DNA of 64,000 bases, taken from positions 1-64,000 of the forward strand of contig NZ_BBUL01000097.1 in the NCBI RefSeq assembly GCF_000953825.1. The letters run 5' to 3'. Positions within the stretch are counted from its first letter, which is position 1. Each line of letters starts with the position of its first letter. This DNA comes from Cellvibrio sp. OA-2007 (GTDB lineage Bacteria; Pseudomonadota; Gammaproteobacteria; Pseudomonadales; Cellvibrionaceae). The translations under genes and the position numbers were made by a program. Of the stretch, positions 9,045 to 17,807 are shown one piece after another. The notes beneath the pieces are model-generated. The model ran no database searches, was not told the DNA's origin, and saw only the letters and a list, made by a program, of their open reading frames with translations.

Positions 9045-10598
9045 TTACGAGACTGCCGTTGCTGGATTCGATTTAAGCAGGGCAACCGCTTTTGATACCA
9101 GTTGATGCGCACGCGCCACATCCAAATTTTTGGGGATATCCTGACCATCGGTTGTGTAAGCAATCGACAACCGGTTTTGAATCGCTACACCCAAAGCTTC
9201 ACCAATACTCGCGGTTTCATCCAACTTAGTGAGAATACAGCCTTGAAGGCGCGCCTCGCCGTAAGCGTGGATCGATGCTTTGAGCATTTGCACTTGGCTA
9301 TTGCACGACATTACCAGATAGGTTTTTACCAGCTGTTGATCGGCCAGCGCTTTAAGCTGGGCTTTTAAATGTGGGTCACCGTGGCGAAAACCAGCGGTAT
9401 CGATCAATACCAACGAACAGTGCCGCAGGCTGCGCAATACCGAATCCAGCGGGTTTGCTTCATCCACCACACGCACTGGCACACGCAAAATACGCGCAAG
9501 TGAGCGCAGCTGGTCATGTGCCGCAATGCGGTAGGTATCCGTAGTAATCAGAGCCACTTTGTCAGCGCCGTGTTGCAATACATAGCGCGCGGCGAGCTTG
9601 CCAATGGTGGTGGTTTTACCTACGCCGGTCGGGCCGACAAAGGCAAACACCCCGCCCTGCTCGACTATATCGCGACCGTTAATGGGTAACTGATGCGCAA
9701 GATTTGCCAAGGCATCCGGCCAGGCATCGCTCAAGGTTTTGGTTTTTGTGCAAGCACTAATGACCGAGCTAATAACATCTTTCGGTAAATTCAAGCGTTC
9801 AAGGCGACGTGCCACACTGGCCAGCACAGGCGAGCTAATCGGGGCAGATTGTTGGCCGGTCAAGCGATCTAATTGCTGCTCTAACAAGAAGCGCATATCG
9901 GCAATTTCGGCCTGCAAATCGGTGAGCTGTGAGGATTGATCAACACTGTCATCACCACCGACTTGCGCGTTAAAGGATTCTTGTAAACGCCCCTCGTTAA
10001 GCAGGGTTTCGCGAAACGAGATGGCTTCTTTGCTCAGTGCCGGCGCGGGAGCTGGCACAGGGCTTGGCGTAGCGACTGGCGCAGGAGCGGCATCAATCAA
10101 AGGGTATTTTTCAGCTGCACTCATACCCACCATAGGTCTTTGCGCAGGTGCCGGAGTATTACGGGGAATACCCGCGTTAACAACGGTGTTTTTTCCAACG
10201 AGAAATTCTTTTGCTGACTCTTCGGCTTTGCGCGCAGCGAGCATACGCAAACGCGCTTTTTCGATATCTTCAGCCAACTGTGCACCGCTTTTACCTGCAT
10301 TTGGATGGGCGGCAGCTGGTGTAATAACAGGCACCGCCTTGCGCGATGGGTTGGCGCCCAGCGCACGGGGGGATATATCGCCATCACTTAATAAAGGTTC
10401 GCTCAGCGCAAAAGTCGATTCCGCAAATGGGCGATTCTGCAGTTGTTTGAGCTCGTAATCGGACCCCATAGTAGTCAACAATTCCACCCCTTCCGGGATG
10501 CGATTGCTCGAGAGAATAATGGCATCTGGCCCCAACTCCTGGCGAACCAATTCCAACGCACGGCGCATATCAGCAGCTACGAAACGTTTGACTTGCAT
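9045..10598 (-). CDS. flhF: Flagellar placement GTPase FlhF (SRP family)
   Basis: FlhF is an SRP-type GTPase that sets the polar site of flagellum assembly. The N-terminal B domain (MQVKRFVAADMRRALELV) is followed by a long Pro/Ala-rich spacer, then N and G domains. GTPase motifs are visible: GPTGVGKTTTIGKLA (G1), DTYRIAAHDQL, IDTAGF (G3) and LTKLDE (G4). I start at the ATG at 10598 because homologues begin MQVKRF and AGGAG lies seven bases upstream. The TTG at 10604 is less likely. The length of 517 residues is a little above the usual 430-480 because of the spacer. It follows flhA after 21 bases. Confidence 0.95.
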   Translation of the reverse strand: MQVKRFVAADMRRALELVRQELGPDAIILSSNRIPEGVELLTTMGSDYELKQLQNRPFAESTFALSEPLLSDGDISPRALGANPSRKAVPVITPAAAHPNAGKSGAQLAEDIEKARLRMLAARKAEESAKEFLVGKNTVVNAGIPRNTPAPAQRPMVGMSAAEKYPLIDAAPAPVATPSPVPAPAPALSKEAISFRETLLNEGRLQESFNAQVGGDDSVDQSSQLTDLQAEIADMRFLLEQQLDRLTGQQSAPISSPVLASVARRLERLNLPKDVISSVISACTKTKTLSDAWPDALANLAHQLPINGRDIVEQGGVFAFVGPTGVGKTTTIGKLAARYVLQHGADKVALITTDTYRIAAHDQLRSLARILRVPVRVVDEANPLDSVLRSLRHCSLVLIDTAGFRHGDPHLKAQLKALADQQLVKTYLVMSCNSQVQMLKASIHAYGEARLQGCILTKLDETASIGEALGVAIQNRLSIAYTTDGQDIPKNLDVARAHQLVSKAVALLKSNPATAVS

Positions 10599-10619
10599 AT
10601 TCAACTCCTACCACTTGGG

Positions 10620-12839
10620 CTACTTTTTATCAGCGCCGACACTCGCATCGATACTGATCTGTTTGTTTTCCGGTACTTCGGTATAAGCCAGTACACGCAT
10701 ATCGGGAACACTGTGGCGAACAAAGCGCGACAACATTGGCCGAAGCGGTGCAGCGACCAGCAAGACGAGTGGCTTGCCTGATAACTCTTGCTGCTGCGCT
10801 GCGCTGATCAGTGATTGCTGCAACCGATCCGCCAAGCCAGGCTCAATAAATGCGCTGTCGTCCGCGCCAGCTTTTTGGGCCTGCTGTACGGTATTTAGCA
10901 ACAATTGTTCCAATGTAGGTTCAAGCGTGATAACAGGCAGGTTTCGCTCGTTTCCAATGATGTTTTGGACAATTTGACGACACAAAGCCACCCGCGCCAA
11001 GGCGGTAAGAGCGGCGGGATCTTGACTCTTTGCTCCTGCACCCGCCAAGGCTTCGGCGATGGAGCGGATATCGCGAATGGGCACTCGCTCGCGCAGCAAG
11101 TTCTGCAATACCTTGAGCAGTACGTTGATGCTCAAGGTGTTGGGCACCAACTCTTCCACCAATTTGGGGGATGATTTGGCCAACATATCCAACAGCTTTT
11201 GCACGTCTTCGTGGCCGAGTAACTCAAAAGTATGCTGCTGCAGGATTTGGTTGAGATGGGTCGCCACCACGGTACTCGGATCCACTACGGTGTAACCCAA
11301 GGTCTGCGCCTGCTCACGTTGACTGGGGCTAATCCAGATAGCATCCAGGCCAAATGCGGGGTCTTTGGTTTTAATGCCTTCGAGTGTGCCGAACACCTGC
11401 CCGGGGTTGATAGCCAGCTCCCGGTCCGGATAAACATCTGCCTCCGCCATGGACACACCCATCAAACTCAGGCGATAGCCAGTGGGGGTCAAATCCAGAT
11501 TGTCGCGAATATGTACCGACGGAATTAAAAAGCCCATCTCCTGCGATAGCTTTTTGCGCACGCCTTTAATACGACCCAACAGCTCGCCACCCTGATTTTT
11601 ATCGACCATGGGGATCAGGCGATAACCCACTTCCAGCCCAATCACATCCACCGGCTGCACATCATCCCAACCGAGTTCTGGCGATTCCGGTGTACCTTGC
11701 GGCAAAGCAGGCGCCGAGCGTTGCGGTGCAATACTGGCACCACCGCCCGAAGGTTGAGGCTCTCCGGCTGCAGCACGGCTACCGGCGGGGATAAAGTTAT
11801 TGTCTTCCACCACCGCCGGTTGCTGTTTACGCCAATGAATGTAGTAAGCCAAACCGGCACACAACAAACCCAGACCAAGGAAAGCAAGGTGCGGCATACC
11901 GGGAACAGAACCCATAATAATCAACATGATGGCCGCAACTGCTAAGGCTTTAGGCGAGGTAAACATTTGGCCAACGACTTGTTTACCCATGTCTTCCGAG
12001 GTGTTTACACGGGTCACCAAAATGGCAGACGCAACTGATAATAAGAGGCCGGGAATCTGAGCGACCAAACCATCGCCAATGGTCAAAATGGTGTACTTTT
12101 CAAACGCATCGCCAAACGTCAGATCGTGCTGCATCATGCCGATGGCAAAACCACCAATAATATTGATAAACATAATCATGATGCCCGCGACCGCATCGCC
12201 GCGCACAAACTTACTCGCACCGTCCATCGCGCCATAAAAATCCGCCTCGGAAGAGACTTCTTTACGGCGCTCCCGCGCCTGATCCTGATCGATCAATCCC
12301 GCATTTAAATCGGCATCAATTGCCATTTGTTTACCGGGCATTGCATCCAAGGTAAAACGCGCACTCACTTCCGATATACGGCCAGCACCCTTGGTGATTA
12401 CCACGAAGTTGATGATCATCAAAATGATAAACACCACAATACCCACGGCCAGATTGCCGCCAATCACCACATTGCCAAAGGCCTCGATTACCTTACCGGC
12501 AGCATCCCCACCCTCATGACCTTCAAGCAATACCACCCGCGTAGACGCCACGTTCAAACCCAGGCGCAGCAAGGTGGCAATCAACAAAATCGTGGGGAAA
12601 GCGGCAAAATCCAGCGGGCGCATGGCATAAACCGACACCAACAGCACAACGAGAGAAAGCGCGATATTGAAAGTAAAAAACATATCGAGCAGTAGCGGCG
12701 GGATTGGCAAAATAATCATTGCCAACAGCATGATCAATAATATTGGAATACCCAGATTGCCGCGCCCCATTCCCTGTAGGGAGTTTAGCGCCGCTTTGCC
12801 GTTAATATTATTGAGCTGGTTAAACGTTGGTAAGGCCAT
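10620..12839 (-). CDS. flhA: Flagellar export gate protein FlhA
   Basis: FlhA forms the nonameric export gate of the flagellar type III apparatus. It has eight hydrophobic segments in the first half (about residues 28-330), including the strongly conserved stretches MRPLDFAAFPTILL, RLGLNVASTR and TKGAGRISEVSARF. The FHIPEP-like loop is VSARFTLDAMPGKQMAIDAD. The C-terminal cytoplasmic domain includes LGYTVVDPSTVVATHLNQ and ends near DASVGADKK. I take the ATG at 12839 (739 residues); a GTG two codons upstream is possible. A very good sigma-54-type promoter lies about 43 bases upstream. flhF, fleN and fliA follow in the same direction. Confidence 0.96.
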   Translation of the reverse strand: MALPTFNQLNNINGKAALNSLQGMGRGNLGIPILLIMLLAMIILPIPPLLLDMFFTFNIALSLVVLLVSVYAMRPLDFAAFPTILLIATLLRLGLNVASTRVVLLEGHEGGDAAGKVIEAFGNVVIGGNLAVGIVVFIILMIINFVVITKGAGRISEVSARFTLDAMPGKQMAIDADLNAGLIDQDQARERRKEVSSEADFYGAMDGASKFVRGDAVAGIMIMFINIIGGFAIGMMQHDLTFGDAFEKYTILTIGDGLVAQIPGLLLSVASAILVTRVNTSEDMGKQVVGQMFTSPKALAVAAIMLIIMGSVPGMPHLAFLGLGLLCAGLAYYIHWRKQQPAVVEDNNFIPAGSRAAAGEPQPSGGGASIAPQRSAPALPQGTPESPELGWDDVQPVDVIGLEVGYRLIPMVDKNQGGELLGRIKGVRKKLSQEMGFLIPSVHIRDNLDLTPTGYRLSLMGVSMAEADVYPDRELAINPGQVFGTLEGIKTKDPAFGLDAIWISPSQREQAQTLGYTVVDPSTVVATHLNQILQQHTFELLGHEDVQKLLDMLAKSSPKLVEELVPNTLSINVLLKVLQNLLRERVPIRDIRSIAEALAGAGAKSQDPAALTALARVALCRQIVQNIIGNERNLPVITLEPTLEQLLLNTVQQAQKAGADDSAFIEPGLADRLQQSLISAAQQQELSGKPLVLLVAAPLRPMLSRFVRHSVPDMRVLAYTEVPENKQISIDASVGADKK

Positions 12840-12881
12840 AAGCACGGATTCTTGACGGTTAGATCATTTATCCGTGATATC

Positions 12882-12896
12882 GCAAGAAGCATACCG
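12882..12896 (-). promoter_or_regulatory. Candidate sigma-54 promoter of flhA-flhF-fleN-fliA
   Basis: The minus strand reads CGGTATGCTTCTTGC. Against TGGYAYG-N4-TTGC it has the GG and GC cores at the right 10-base spacing and differs only at the first T. Transcription would start near 12870, about 30 bases before the flhA ATG. Sigma-54 control of flhA is established in Pseudomonas, which supports the reading. Confidence 0.75.
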
Positions 12897-12938
12897 ATTT
12901 AAGCAGTCAGCTGAAGATAGTTAACCAGTGTTTATTAT

Positions 12939-12967
12939 TTGACCTTTCAATTAAGTGCGCATACGAT
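12939..12967 (+). promoter_or_regulatory. Candidate sigma-70 promoter of ccdAB
   Basis: TTGACC at 12939-12944 is followed after 17 bases by TACGAT at 12962-12967. The -10 hexamer lies inside the palindromic operator at 12956-12974. The promoter diverges from the flhA promoter, so the toxin-antitoxin pair can be transcribed independently of the flagellar genes. Confidence 0.5.
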
Positions 12968-12974
12968 ATGCGCA
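12956..12974. promoter_or_regulatory. Candidate CcdA/CcdAB operator (perfect inverted repeat)
   Basis: TGCGCATA-CGA-TATGCGCA is a perfect eight-base inverted repeat with a three-base centre. It overlaps the likely -10 and ends 20 bases before the ccdA ATG. CcdA antitoxins of the ribbon-helix-helix type repress their own promoter through such sites, so autoregulation is the natural reading. Confidence 0.6.
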
Positions 12975-12993
12975 TCACAAAAGGGCATTAATT

Positions 12994-13242
12994 ATGAACA
13001 ACATCTACGACGCCAGCGCGCCCAAAAAACCCACAAATGTGAGTATTAACAGCGAGTTACTGCGCAAAGCTAAAGAGTTTGAGATCAACCTGTCCGCCAC
13101 TCTGGAACAGGCACTCGCAGAGAAAGTAAGGCAAAAACAGCAAGAGTTATGGCTGTGCGCCAATAAAAGTGCGATAGATGACTACAATCAATACACCGAA
13201 CAAAACACCAGCCTCAGTGATTCACTGCGGAGTTTCTCATGA
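12994..13242 (+). CDS. ccdA: CcdA-family antitoxin
   Basis: The 82-residue antitoxin has an N-terminal ribbon-helix-helix DNA-binding part (KPTNVSINSELLRKAKEFEINLSATLEQAL, about residues 10-42). The C-terminal tail is the segment that would wrap the CcdB toxin (residues WLCANKSAIDDYNQY). Family members are 70-85 residues. I start at the ATG at 12994, just after the operator; the reading from 12955 would begin upstream of the operator. The stop overlaps the ccdB start as ATGA. The gene pair is inserted on the opposite strand between flhB and flhA. Confidence 0.9.
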   Translation: MNNIYDASAPKKPTNVSINSELLRKAKEFEINLSATLEQALAEKVRQKQQELWLCANKSAIDDYNQYTEQNTSLSDSLRSFS

Positions 13243-13553
13243 GCCAATTCCGCGCCTATAAAAATCACAACCCCGAAAACCAACACATTCCTTATTTACT
13301 CGATGTGCAAAATGACCTGCTGGAAGGTCTGGATACCCGCATGGTGATACCGCTTATCCGCGAGTCCAGCTTTAAAGGGAGTGGCATAACCACATTAACA
13401 CCCAGAATAAATTTACACGGCGAAACACTACTGCTGCTCACCCCACAAATGGCCAGCATCAGCAAACATTTACTGGCTGACGAAGCCGCCAATCTCGTCG
13501 ACTTTCGCTATGAAATTTTGGCGGCGATTAATTTGTTGATTGAGGGTTTTTAG
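13239..13553 (+). CDS. ccdB: CcdB-family toxin (gyrase inhibitor family)
   Basis: The 104-residue product matches plasmid F CcdB in length and layout: an N-terminal FRAYKN strand, YLLDVQNDLL, TRMVIPL, LTPQMASI and the closing helix AINLLIEGF. F CcdB poisons DNA gyrase with its last residues, Trp99-Gly100-Ile101. Here the matching positions read Glu-Gly-Phe, so the Trp is not kept, and gyrase poisoning may be altered or weak. It overlaps ccdA by four bases and ends 14 bases from the convergent flhB stop. The family is well supported; its activity is not known from sequence. Confidence 0.88.
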   Translation: MSQFRAYKNHNPENQHIPYLLDVQNDLLEGLDTRMVIPLIRESSFKGSGITTLTPRINLHGETLLLLTPQMASISKHLLADEAANLVDFRYEILAAINLLIEGF

Positions 13554-13566
13554 GCAGAGTTGTAAC

Positions 13567-14721
13567 TCAATCCTGCTTACCGCTAGCATCGTAACGCAGA
13601 TCGCGCGGTACGTTGATGTTGCGTGGGTAACTTGGTTTTTCGCCTTTGCCTTTGCGGAAGTTACGCAGCTGGAAGACATAAGCCAAAATTTGCGCGACGG
13701 CCAGATACAGACCCGAGGGGATTTCTTGATCGACTTCAGTGGTATAAAAAATCGCACGGGCGAGCACCGGCGATTGAATGATTTCGATTTTATGGGCATT
13801 CGCAATTTCACGAATTTTTAATGCAGTATGATCCCCGCCCTTGGCAATCAAAATCGGGGTGTCCATTGCTTCTGGATCATATTTCAATGCCACCGAAAAG
13901 TGTTCAGGGTTGGTGATAATCACATCGGCCTGCGGCACGTTGGACATCATTCGGCGCTGCGCCATTTCCCGTTGCAACTGGCGAATACGCCCTTTCACTT
14001 CCGGTTTACCATCGGTATCTTTGGATTCGTCTTTTTGATCTTGCCGCGACATTTTTAACTTTTTGTTGTATTCGTAAATTTGCAGCGGAACATCAATAGC
14101 GGCGATTAAAATCGTCGTCGCCGACAGCGCAATCGTGGCAAAAATCGAAATTTCCAGCGAGTGAATAATCGAATTGCCAATGCTTTCATCCACCAGGCGA
14201 AACATATCCTGCGCATAGAATTTTAATAGCCAGATGGTCGCGCCCAAAATCACCAGCACTTTACCCAAGGCTTTCAACAATTCAATTAAGGATTTAACCG
14301 AAAACATGCGTTTAATGCCGGCGATTGGGTCCATACGGCTAAGCTTTGGTTGCATGGCTTTACCGCTATAATTCCAACCACCCAAAGCGATTGGCCCAAC
14401 AATGGAGGCAATTAATAACACTGCCATCAACGGCGCAATACTGATAAGGCCGTCGTAAATTGCGCTGGCCAAATGCGCAATCATGGCGTTGGGGTCAAAA
14501 ATAGTGGCGCGATTAAGAATAAAGTTTTCGCGAGTGAGGCCAATTAATTTTCCGCCCATAAAATCGGCCGAAAAATAGATACCCAATGCCGCCAACATCA
14601 ATACGGCCGTAGTGGTTAAATCGCGGGATCGGGGAATCTGGCCTTCTTCGCGCGCTTTCTCAATCTTTCGCGCACTGGCCTCTTCCGTCTTTTCCTGACT
14701 GCTATCGTCTTCTTCAGCCAT
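13567..14721 (-). CDS. flhB: Flagellar export switch protein FlhB
   Basis: FlhB switches the export apparatus from rod/hook to filament substrates after self-cleavage. The 384-residue protein has a charged N-terminus (EKTEEASARKIEKAREEGQIPRS), four hydrophobic helices between about 32 and 215, and a cytoplasmic C-terminal domain. The autocleavage loop, usually NPTH, reads NPEH here (codons AAC CCT GAA CAC), followed by the normal FSVALKYD. The cleaved Asn-Pro bond is kept. The start ATG follows the fliR-side genes with a gap of nine bases after the fliR stop in transcription order. The convergent ccdB gene ends just beyond the flhB stop. Confidence 0.95.
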   Translation of the reverse strand: MAEEDDSSQEKTEEASARKIEKAREEGQIPRSRDLTTTAVLMLAALGIYFSADFMGGKLIGLTRENFILNRATIFDPNAMIAHLASAIYDGLISIAPLMAVLLIASIVGPIALGGWNYSGKAMQPKLSRMDPIAGIKRMFSVKSLIELLKALGKVLVILGATIWLLKFYAQDMFRLVDESIGNSIIHSLEISIFATIALSATTILIAAIDVPLQIYEYNKKLKMSRQDQKDESKDTDGKPEVKGRIRQLQREMAQRRMMSNVPQADVIITNPEHFSVALKYDPEAMDTPILIAKGGDHTALKIREIANAHKIEIIQSPVLARAIFYTTEVDQEIPSGLYLAVAQILAYVFQLRNFRKGKGEKPSYPRNINVPRDLRYDASGKQD

Positions 14722-14730
14722 TGCAGTAAC

Positions 14731-15516
14731 CTAGGGTGTTAATGCCAATGTGCGCAGCGCACCAATACCTTCTTCCATAATTTCAAAATACACCGGCAGG
14801 AAGTTGGCAAAAGTAAACCACATAAGAATAAAGCCAAAAATTAATGTGATGGGAAAACCCACGGTAAATACGTTCATTTGTGGCGCTGAACGGCTCATCA
14901 CCCCAAACGACATATTGACGATCATCAACGAGGTAAACAGCGGCAAGGTAATTAATAATGCCGCGCTGAATAACCAGGAACCGAGATCAACAATCGTCAT
15001 AAAATGCGCTCTGTTCATCCCTGCCCCACCAATCGGAAAAGTGGTAAAACTATCGATCATCAATTGCAAAACAACCAAGTGCCCATTGCTACTTAAAAAC
15101 AACAGTGTCGACAAAAGCAAATAGAATTGCGACAAAATAGTCACACTGACGCCACTGGAAGGATCATTCATGGCGGCAAAACCCAAGCCCATTTTCATCG
15201 CCATAAATTGCCCTGCCAATACAAACACATGCAATACCACTTGCATTGCAAAACCCAGCGCAAGGCCAATTAACACCTCTTGTATAACCATCATAAAACC
15301 CTGCGCCGATAAAAACGAAACCACGGGTGCAGGCGGCAATACCGGAACAATGATGATGGTGGTAAAGAGAGTGAGAATAATACGAACACGCGCAGGAACC
15401 GTACGCGCACCAATAACGGGTACTGCAAAATAGAAAGCGCTGATGCGCAATAAGGGCCAGAGGTATTGGCCAATAAATTGTGAGAGCTGCTCTTCACTAA
15501 TGATTAGTTCTTGCAT
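14731..15516 (-). CDS. fliR: Flagellar export protein FliR
   Basis: FliR is a core channel component of the flagellar export apparatus, with FliP and FliQ. The 261-residue product has six hydrophobic segments and the conserved stretches RISAFYFAVPVIGA, GLGFAAMNDPSSG and NMSFGVMSRSAPQMNVF. I start at the ATG at 15516 (MQELIISEEQLSQF) because a longer reading from 15585 would overlap fliQ and adds an unconserved basic N-terminus. The gene lies between fliQ and flhB in the standard order. Confidence 0.94.
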   Translation of the reverse strand: MQELIISEEQLSQFIGQYLWPLLRISAFYFAVPVIGARTVPARVRIILTLFTTIIIVPVLPPAPVVSFLSAQGFMMVIQEVLIGLALGFAMQVVLHVFVLAGQFMAMKMGLGFAAMNDPSSGVSVTILSQFYLLLSTLLFLSSNGHLVVLQLMIDSFTTFPIGGAGMNRAHFMTIVDLGSWLFSAALLITLPLFTSLMIVNMSFGVMSRSAPQMNVFTVGFPITLIFGFILMWFTFANFLPVYFEIMEEGIGALRTLALTP

Positions 15517-15544
15517 AGCACGCGCTACCCGATGAGGCTCTACT

Positions 15545-15817
15545 CTACCCAATAAGCGATGGAACGCTCGAATACAGCCGATCAAACAAATCCATAAACT
15601 TGGTAATCAGCCAAGGACCCGCCATCATCAAGGTAATCAGTGTCACGATCAGGCGCGGCAAAAAACTCAGGGTCTGTTCGTTAATTTGCGTAGCTGCTTG
15701 AAACATACTGACGATTAAACCCACGATTAAGCCAGGACCAATAATGACCAGTAGCATTAAAATAACCAGATAAAATGCTTCTGCAAATAAATCCATAACA
15801 ACTTCTGGTGTCATCAT
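15545..15817 (-). CDS. fliQ: Flagellar export protein FliQ
   Basis: The 90-residue protein (or 89 if the second ATG is used) has two transmembrane helices, at about 14-40 and 52-74, and the family sequence GLIVSMFQAATQINEQTLSFLP. FliQ is a small subunit of the FliPQR export channel. It follows fliP with a ten-base gap and precedes fliR. Length and sequence are normal. Confidence 0.95.
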   Translation of the reverse strand: MMTPEVVMDLFAEAFYLVILMLLVIIGPGLIVGLIVSMFQAATQINEQTLSFLPRLIVTLITLMMAGPWLITKFMDLFDRLYSSVPSLIG

Positions 15818-15827
15818 ACAGCCTCCG

Positions 15828-16688
15828 TCATACCCCGTAGCTGGCGGCCAGTGTACCTACCACCATCGCCCAACCATCAACCAGAACAAACAGCATAATT
15901 TTGAACGGCAGCGAAATAATCAGCGGTGACAGCATCATCATACCCATTGCCATCAGCACACTGGACACCACAATATCGATCACCAAAAAAGGAATAAAAA
16001 TAATAAAACCAATTTGGAATGCCGTTTTTAATTCACTGATAATAAAGGCGGGCACCAAAATATTAAAAGGCGTTTCTTCCGGCTCAGCAATAGGCGGATG
16101 TTTGGCAATGCCAACAAATAAGGCGATATCAGACTCGCGCGTTTGCGCCAGCATAAACGCATGGAACGGTGCCGCTGTTTTTGCCAAAGCTTCTTGCGCA
16201 CCAATCTGCTGATTGATATAGGGTTGCAATGCATCTTCATTCACCTTGTTTAATACCGGCTGCATAATAAACAAGGTTAAAAATAGCGCGAGGCCAATTA
16301 AGATTTGGTTCGATGGCGACTGCTGTAAACCCAGCGCCTGACGCAAAATTGAAAACACAATAATAATTCGCGTAAACGATGTCATCATCATTAACAGCGC
16401 AGGCAAAAATGTCAGCGCCGTCATAATCGCGAGGATTTGCAGGGTTACCGTATATTCCTGGGTGCCGTCAGCATTGGTTTTTACGGTTAAGGCTGGCAAC
16501 CCAGGAATCGCAGGTAAAGCGCCTAAATTTGACGGTGCGGTTTGTGCTAGTGGCAAACTATTCGCGGCATTATCCACTACCGGTGGCGTTGTGCTTTGTG
16601 CAGACACAAAACCTGCACACAAAATCAGCACCAAGGTTACGACAACTCGACAATAATCCCACTTTTTTTCTAGCGCATTTTTCAGCAT
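15828..16688 (-). CDS. fliP: Flagellar export protein FliP
   Basis: FliP is the main channel-forming subunit of the export gate. The 286-residue precursor begins with a cleavable signal peptide (cut near residue 30, VSA-Q), as known for FliP. After an Ala/Pro-rich stretch come four transmembrane helices with the signatures [37 protein letters not shown] and the closing [11 protein letters not shown]. It follows fliO after eight bases. Confidence 0.95.
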   Translation of the reverse strand: MLKNALEKKWDYCRVVVTLVLILCAGFVSAQSTTPPVVDNAANSLPLAQTAPSNLGALPAIPGLPALTVKTNADGTQEYTVTLQILAIMTALTFLPALLMMMTSFTRIIIVFSILRQALGLQQSPSNQILIGLALFLTLFIMQPVLNKVNEDALQPYINQQIGAQEALAKTAAPFHAFMLAQTRESDIALFVGIAKHPPIAEPEETPFNILVPAFIISELKTAFQIGFIIFIPFLVIDIVVSSVLMAMGMMMLSPLIISLPFKIMLFVLVDGWAMVVGTLAASYGV

Positions 16689-16696
16689 GGCGTTTC

Positions 16697-17365
16697 CTAA
16701 GGCGCAGAGTTATTGTTGTTATGATCTACTGCAGATGATGACGACGATTTTTGCTGCAAGATTGCCATTAACTTACGGCTAAAATCTGACTGGGAATCCG
16801 CTTTAGTATCCAGCGCAATAGGCGTTTCAAACACATGTAAGGTATTTATAGTCGTGGATGTAATACCCAACAATAATTGCTGCCCACCCGCATCAATTAA
16901 TACGATTCGCTCGCGCGTGCCCAATGGCATAGCCGATATCACTTTAATATGCGCATTTGCTGCAAAAGTCCCTTGACTGAAACGTTTTACAAACCAGGAA
17001 ATCGCAAAAATCAAACCGATAATGCCCAATAGCGCCAGCGTTACATTCAATAGATGACGGCCACTGCCAATAGGTGCAGCATTGGTTTGTGCCGATTGAT
17101 TGTGTGTCTGGATGTTGGCTGGTGTAACAGATTTGCTAACGGAGTGAACCTTCGTTTGCTCACTCGCGGGGACAACGTGTGAATCTGTTGTTGCACTGAC
17201 AGTTGCAACTACCGCAGGTTGTTCGACCACAACTGCAGGTTCAACCTCACCTTTCACTGAGGCGTCTTGCGCATAGGCAGGCAAAACCAATAGCAACAAC
17301 AACAGCCCTAGCCTTTTAACTACGAGCAATGACACAACAAGATTTTGCACAGTGACAAGATTCAT
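16697..17365 (-). CDS. fliO: Flagellar biosynthesis protein FliO
   Basis: FliO is a membrane chaperone for FliP assembly and the least conserved of the export set. The 222-residue product has a hydrophobic N-terminus (about 8-32, possibly a signal peptide), a Thr/Val/Ala-rich periplasmic stretch, a second hydrophobic helix at about 107-125 and a cytoplasmic domain with [20 protein letters not shown] typical of FliO. It is a little longer than most FliO proteins because of the periplasmic stretch. It follows fliN after nine bases. Confidence 0.9.
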   Translation of the reverse strand: MNLVTVQNLVVSLLVVKRLGLLLLLLVLPAYAQDASVKGEVEPAVVVEQPAVVATVSATTDSHVVPASEQTKVHSVSKSVTPANIQTHNQSAQTNAAPIGSGRHLLNVTLALLGIIGLIFAISWFVKRFSQGTFAANAHIKVISAMPLGTRERIVLIDAGGQQLLLGITSTTINTLHVFETPIALDTKADSQSDFSRKLMAILQQKSSSSSAVDHNNNNSAP

Positions 17366-17374
17366 TCGGTATTC

Positions 17375-17779
17375 CTAACGCAACTTTTTAATGCGCTCTG
17401 CAGGGCTAATAACATCCGTCATACGAATACCAAATTTTTCGTTAACCACCACCACTTCACCATGCGCAATTAACGTACCGTTGACCAATACATCGAGCGG
17501 TTCACCCGCCAGACGATCCAATTCAATCACCGAGCCTTGGTTAAGCTGTAACAAATTGCGAATAGTAATTGAGGTGCGCCCCACTTCCATCGAAATAGAA
17601 ACGGGAATATCCAGAATTACATCTAGATCAGGGCTACCCGGCGCCTGTTTTGATACCTCGTTTTTTAATTCATCAAATGAAACTGTATTGGCCATGGTTT
17701 CATCAACATCCGCCTGCTCCGCCATAGCAGCAGCCCAATCATCTGCCATTGAGTCTTGATCAACATCATCATCAGCCAT
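17375..17779 (-). CDS. fliN: Flagellar motor switch protein FliN
   Basis: FliN forms the lower part of the C-ring and helps bind CheY-P and the export ATPase complex. The 134-residue product has an acidic N-terminal tail (MADDDVDQDS) and a C-terminal SpoA-like domain (ILDIPVSISMEVGRT, LLQLNQGSVIELDRLAGEPLDVLVNG, VVVNEKFGIRM). I start at the ATG at 17779, which has GGGTG upstream. A GTG nine bases earlier would add three residues. It sits between fliM and fliO. Confidence 0.95.
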   Translation of the reverse strand: MADDDVDQDSMADDWAAAMAEQADVDETMANTVSFDELKNEVSKQAPGSPDLDVILDIPVSISMEVGRTSITIRNLLQLNQGSVIELDRLAGEPLDVLVNGTLIAHGEVVVVNEKFGIRMTDVISPAERIKKLR

Positions 17780-17807
17780 TTTAATCACCCTTAGTTGCAG
17801 TCACGCC

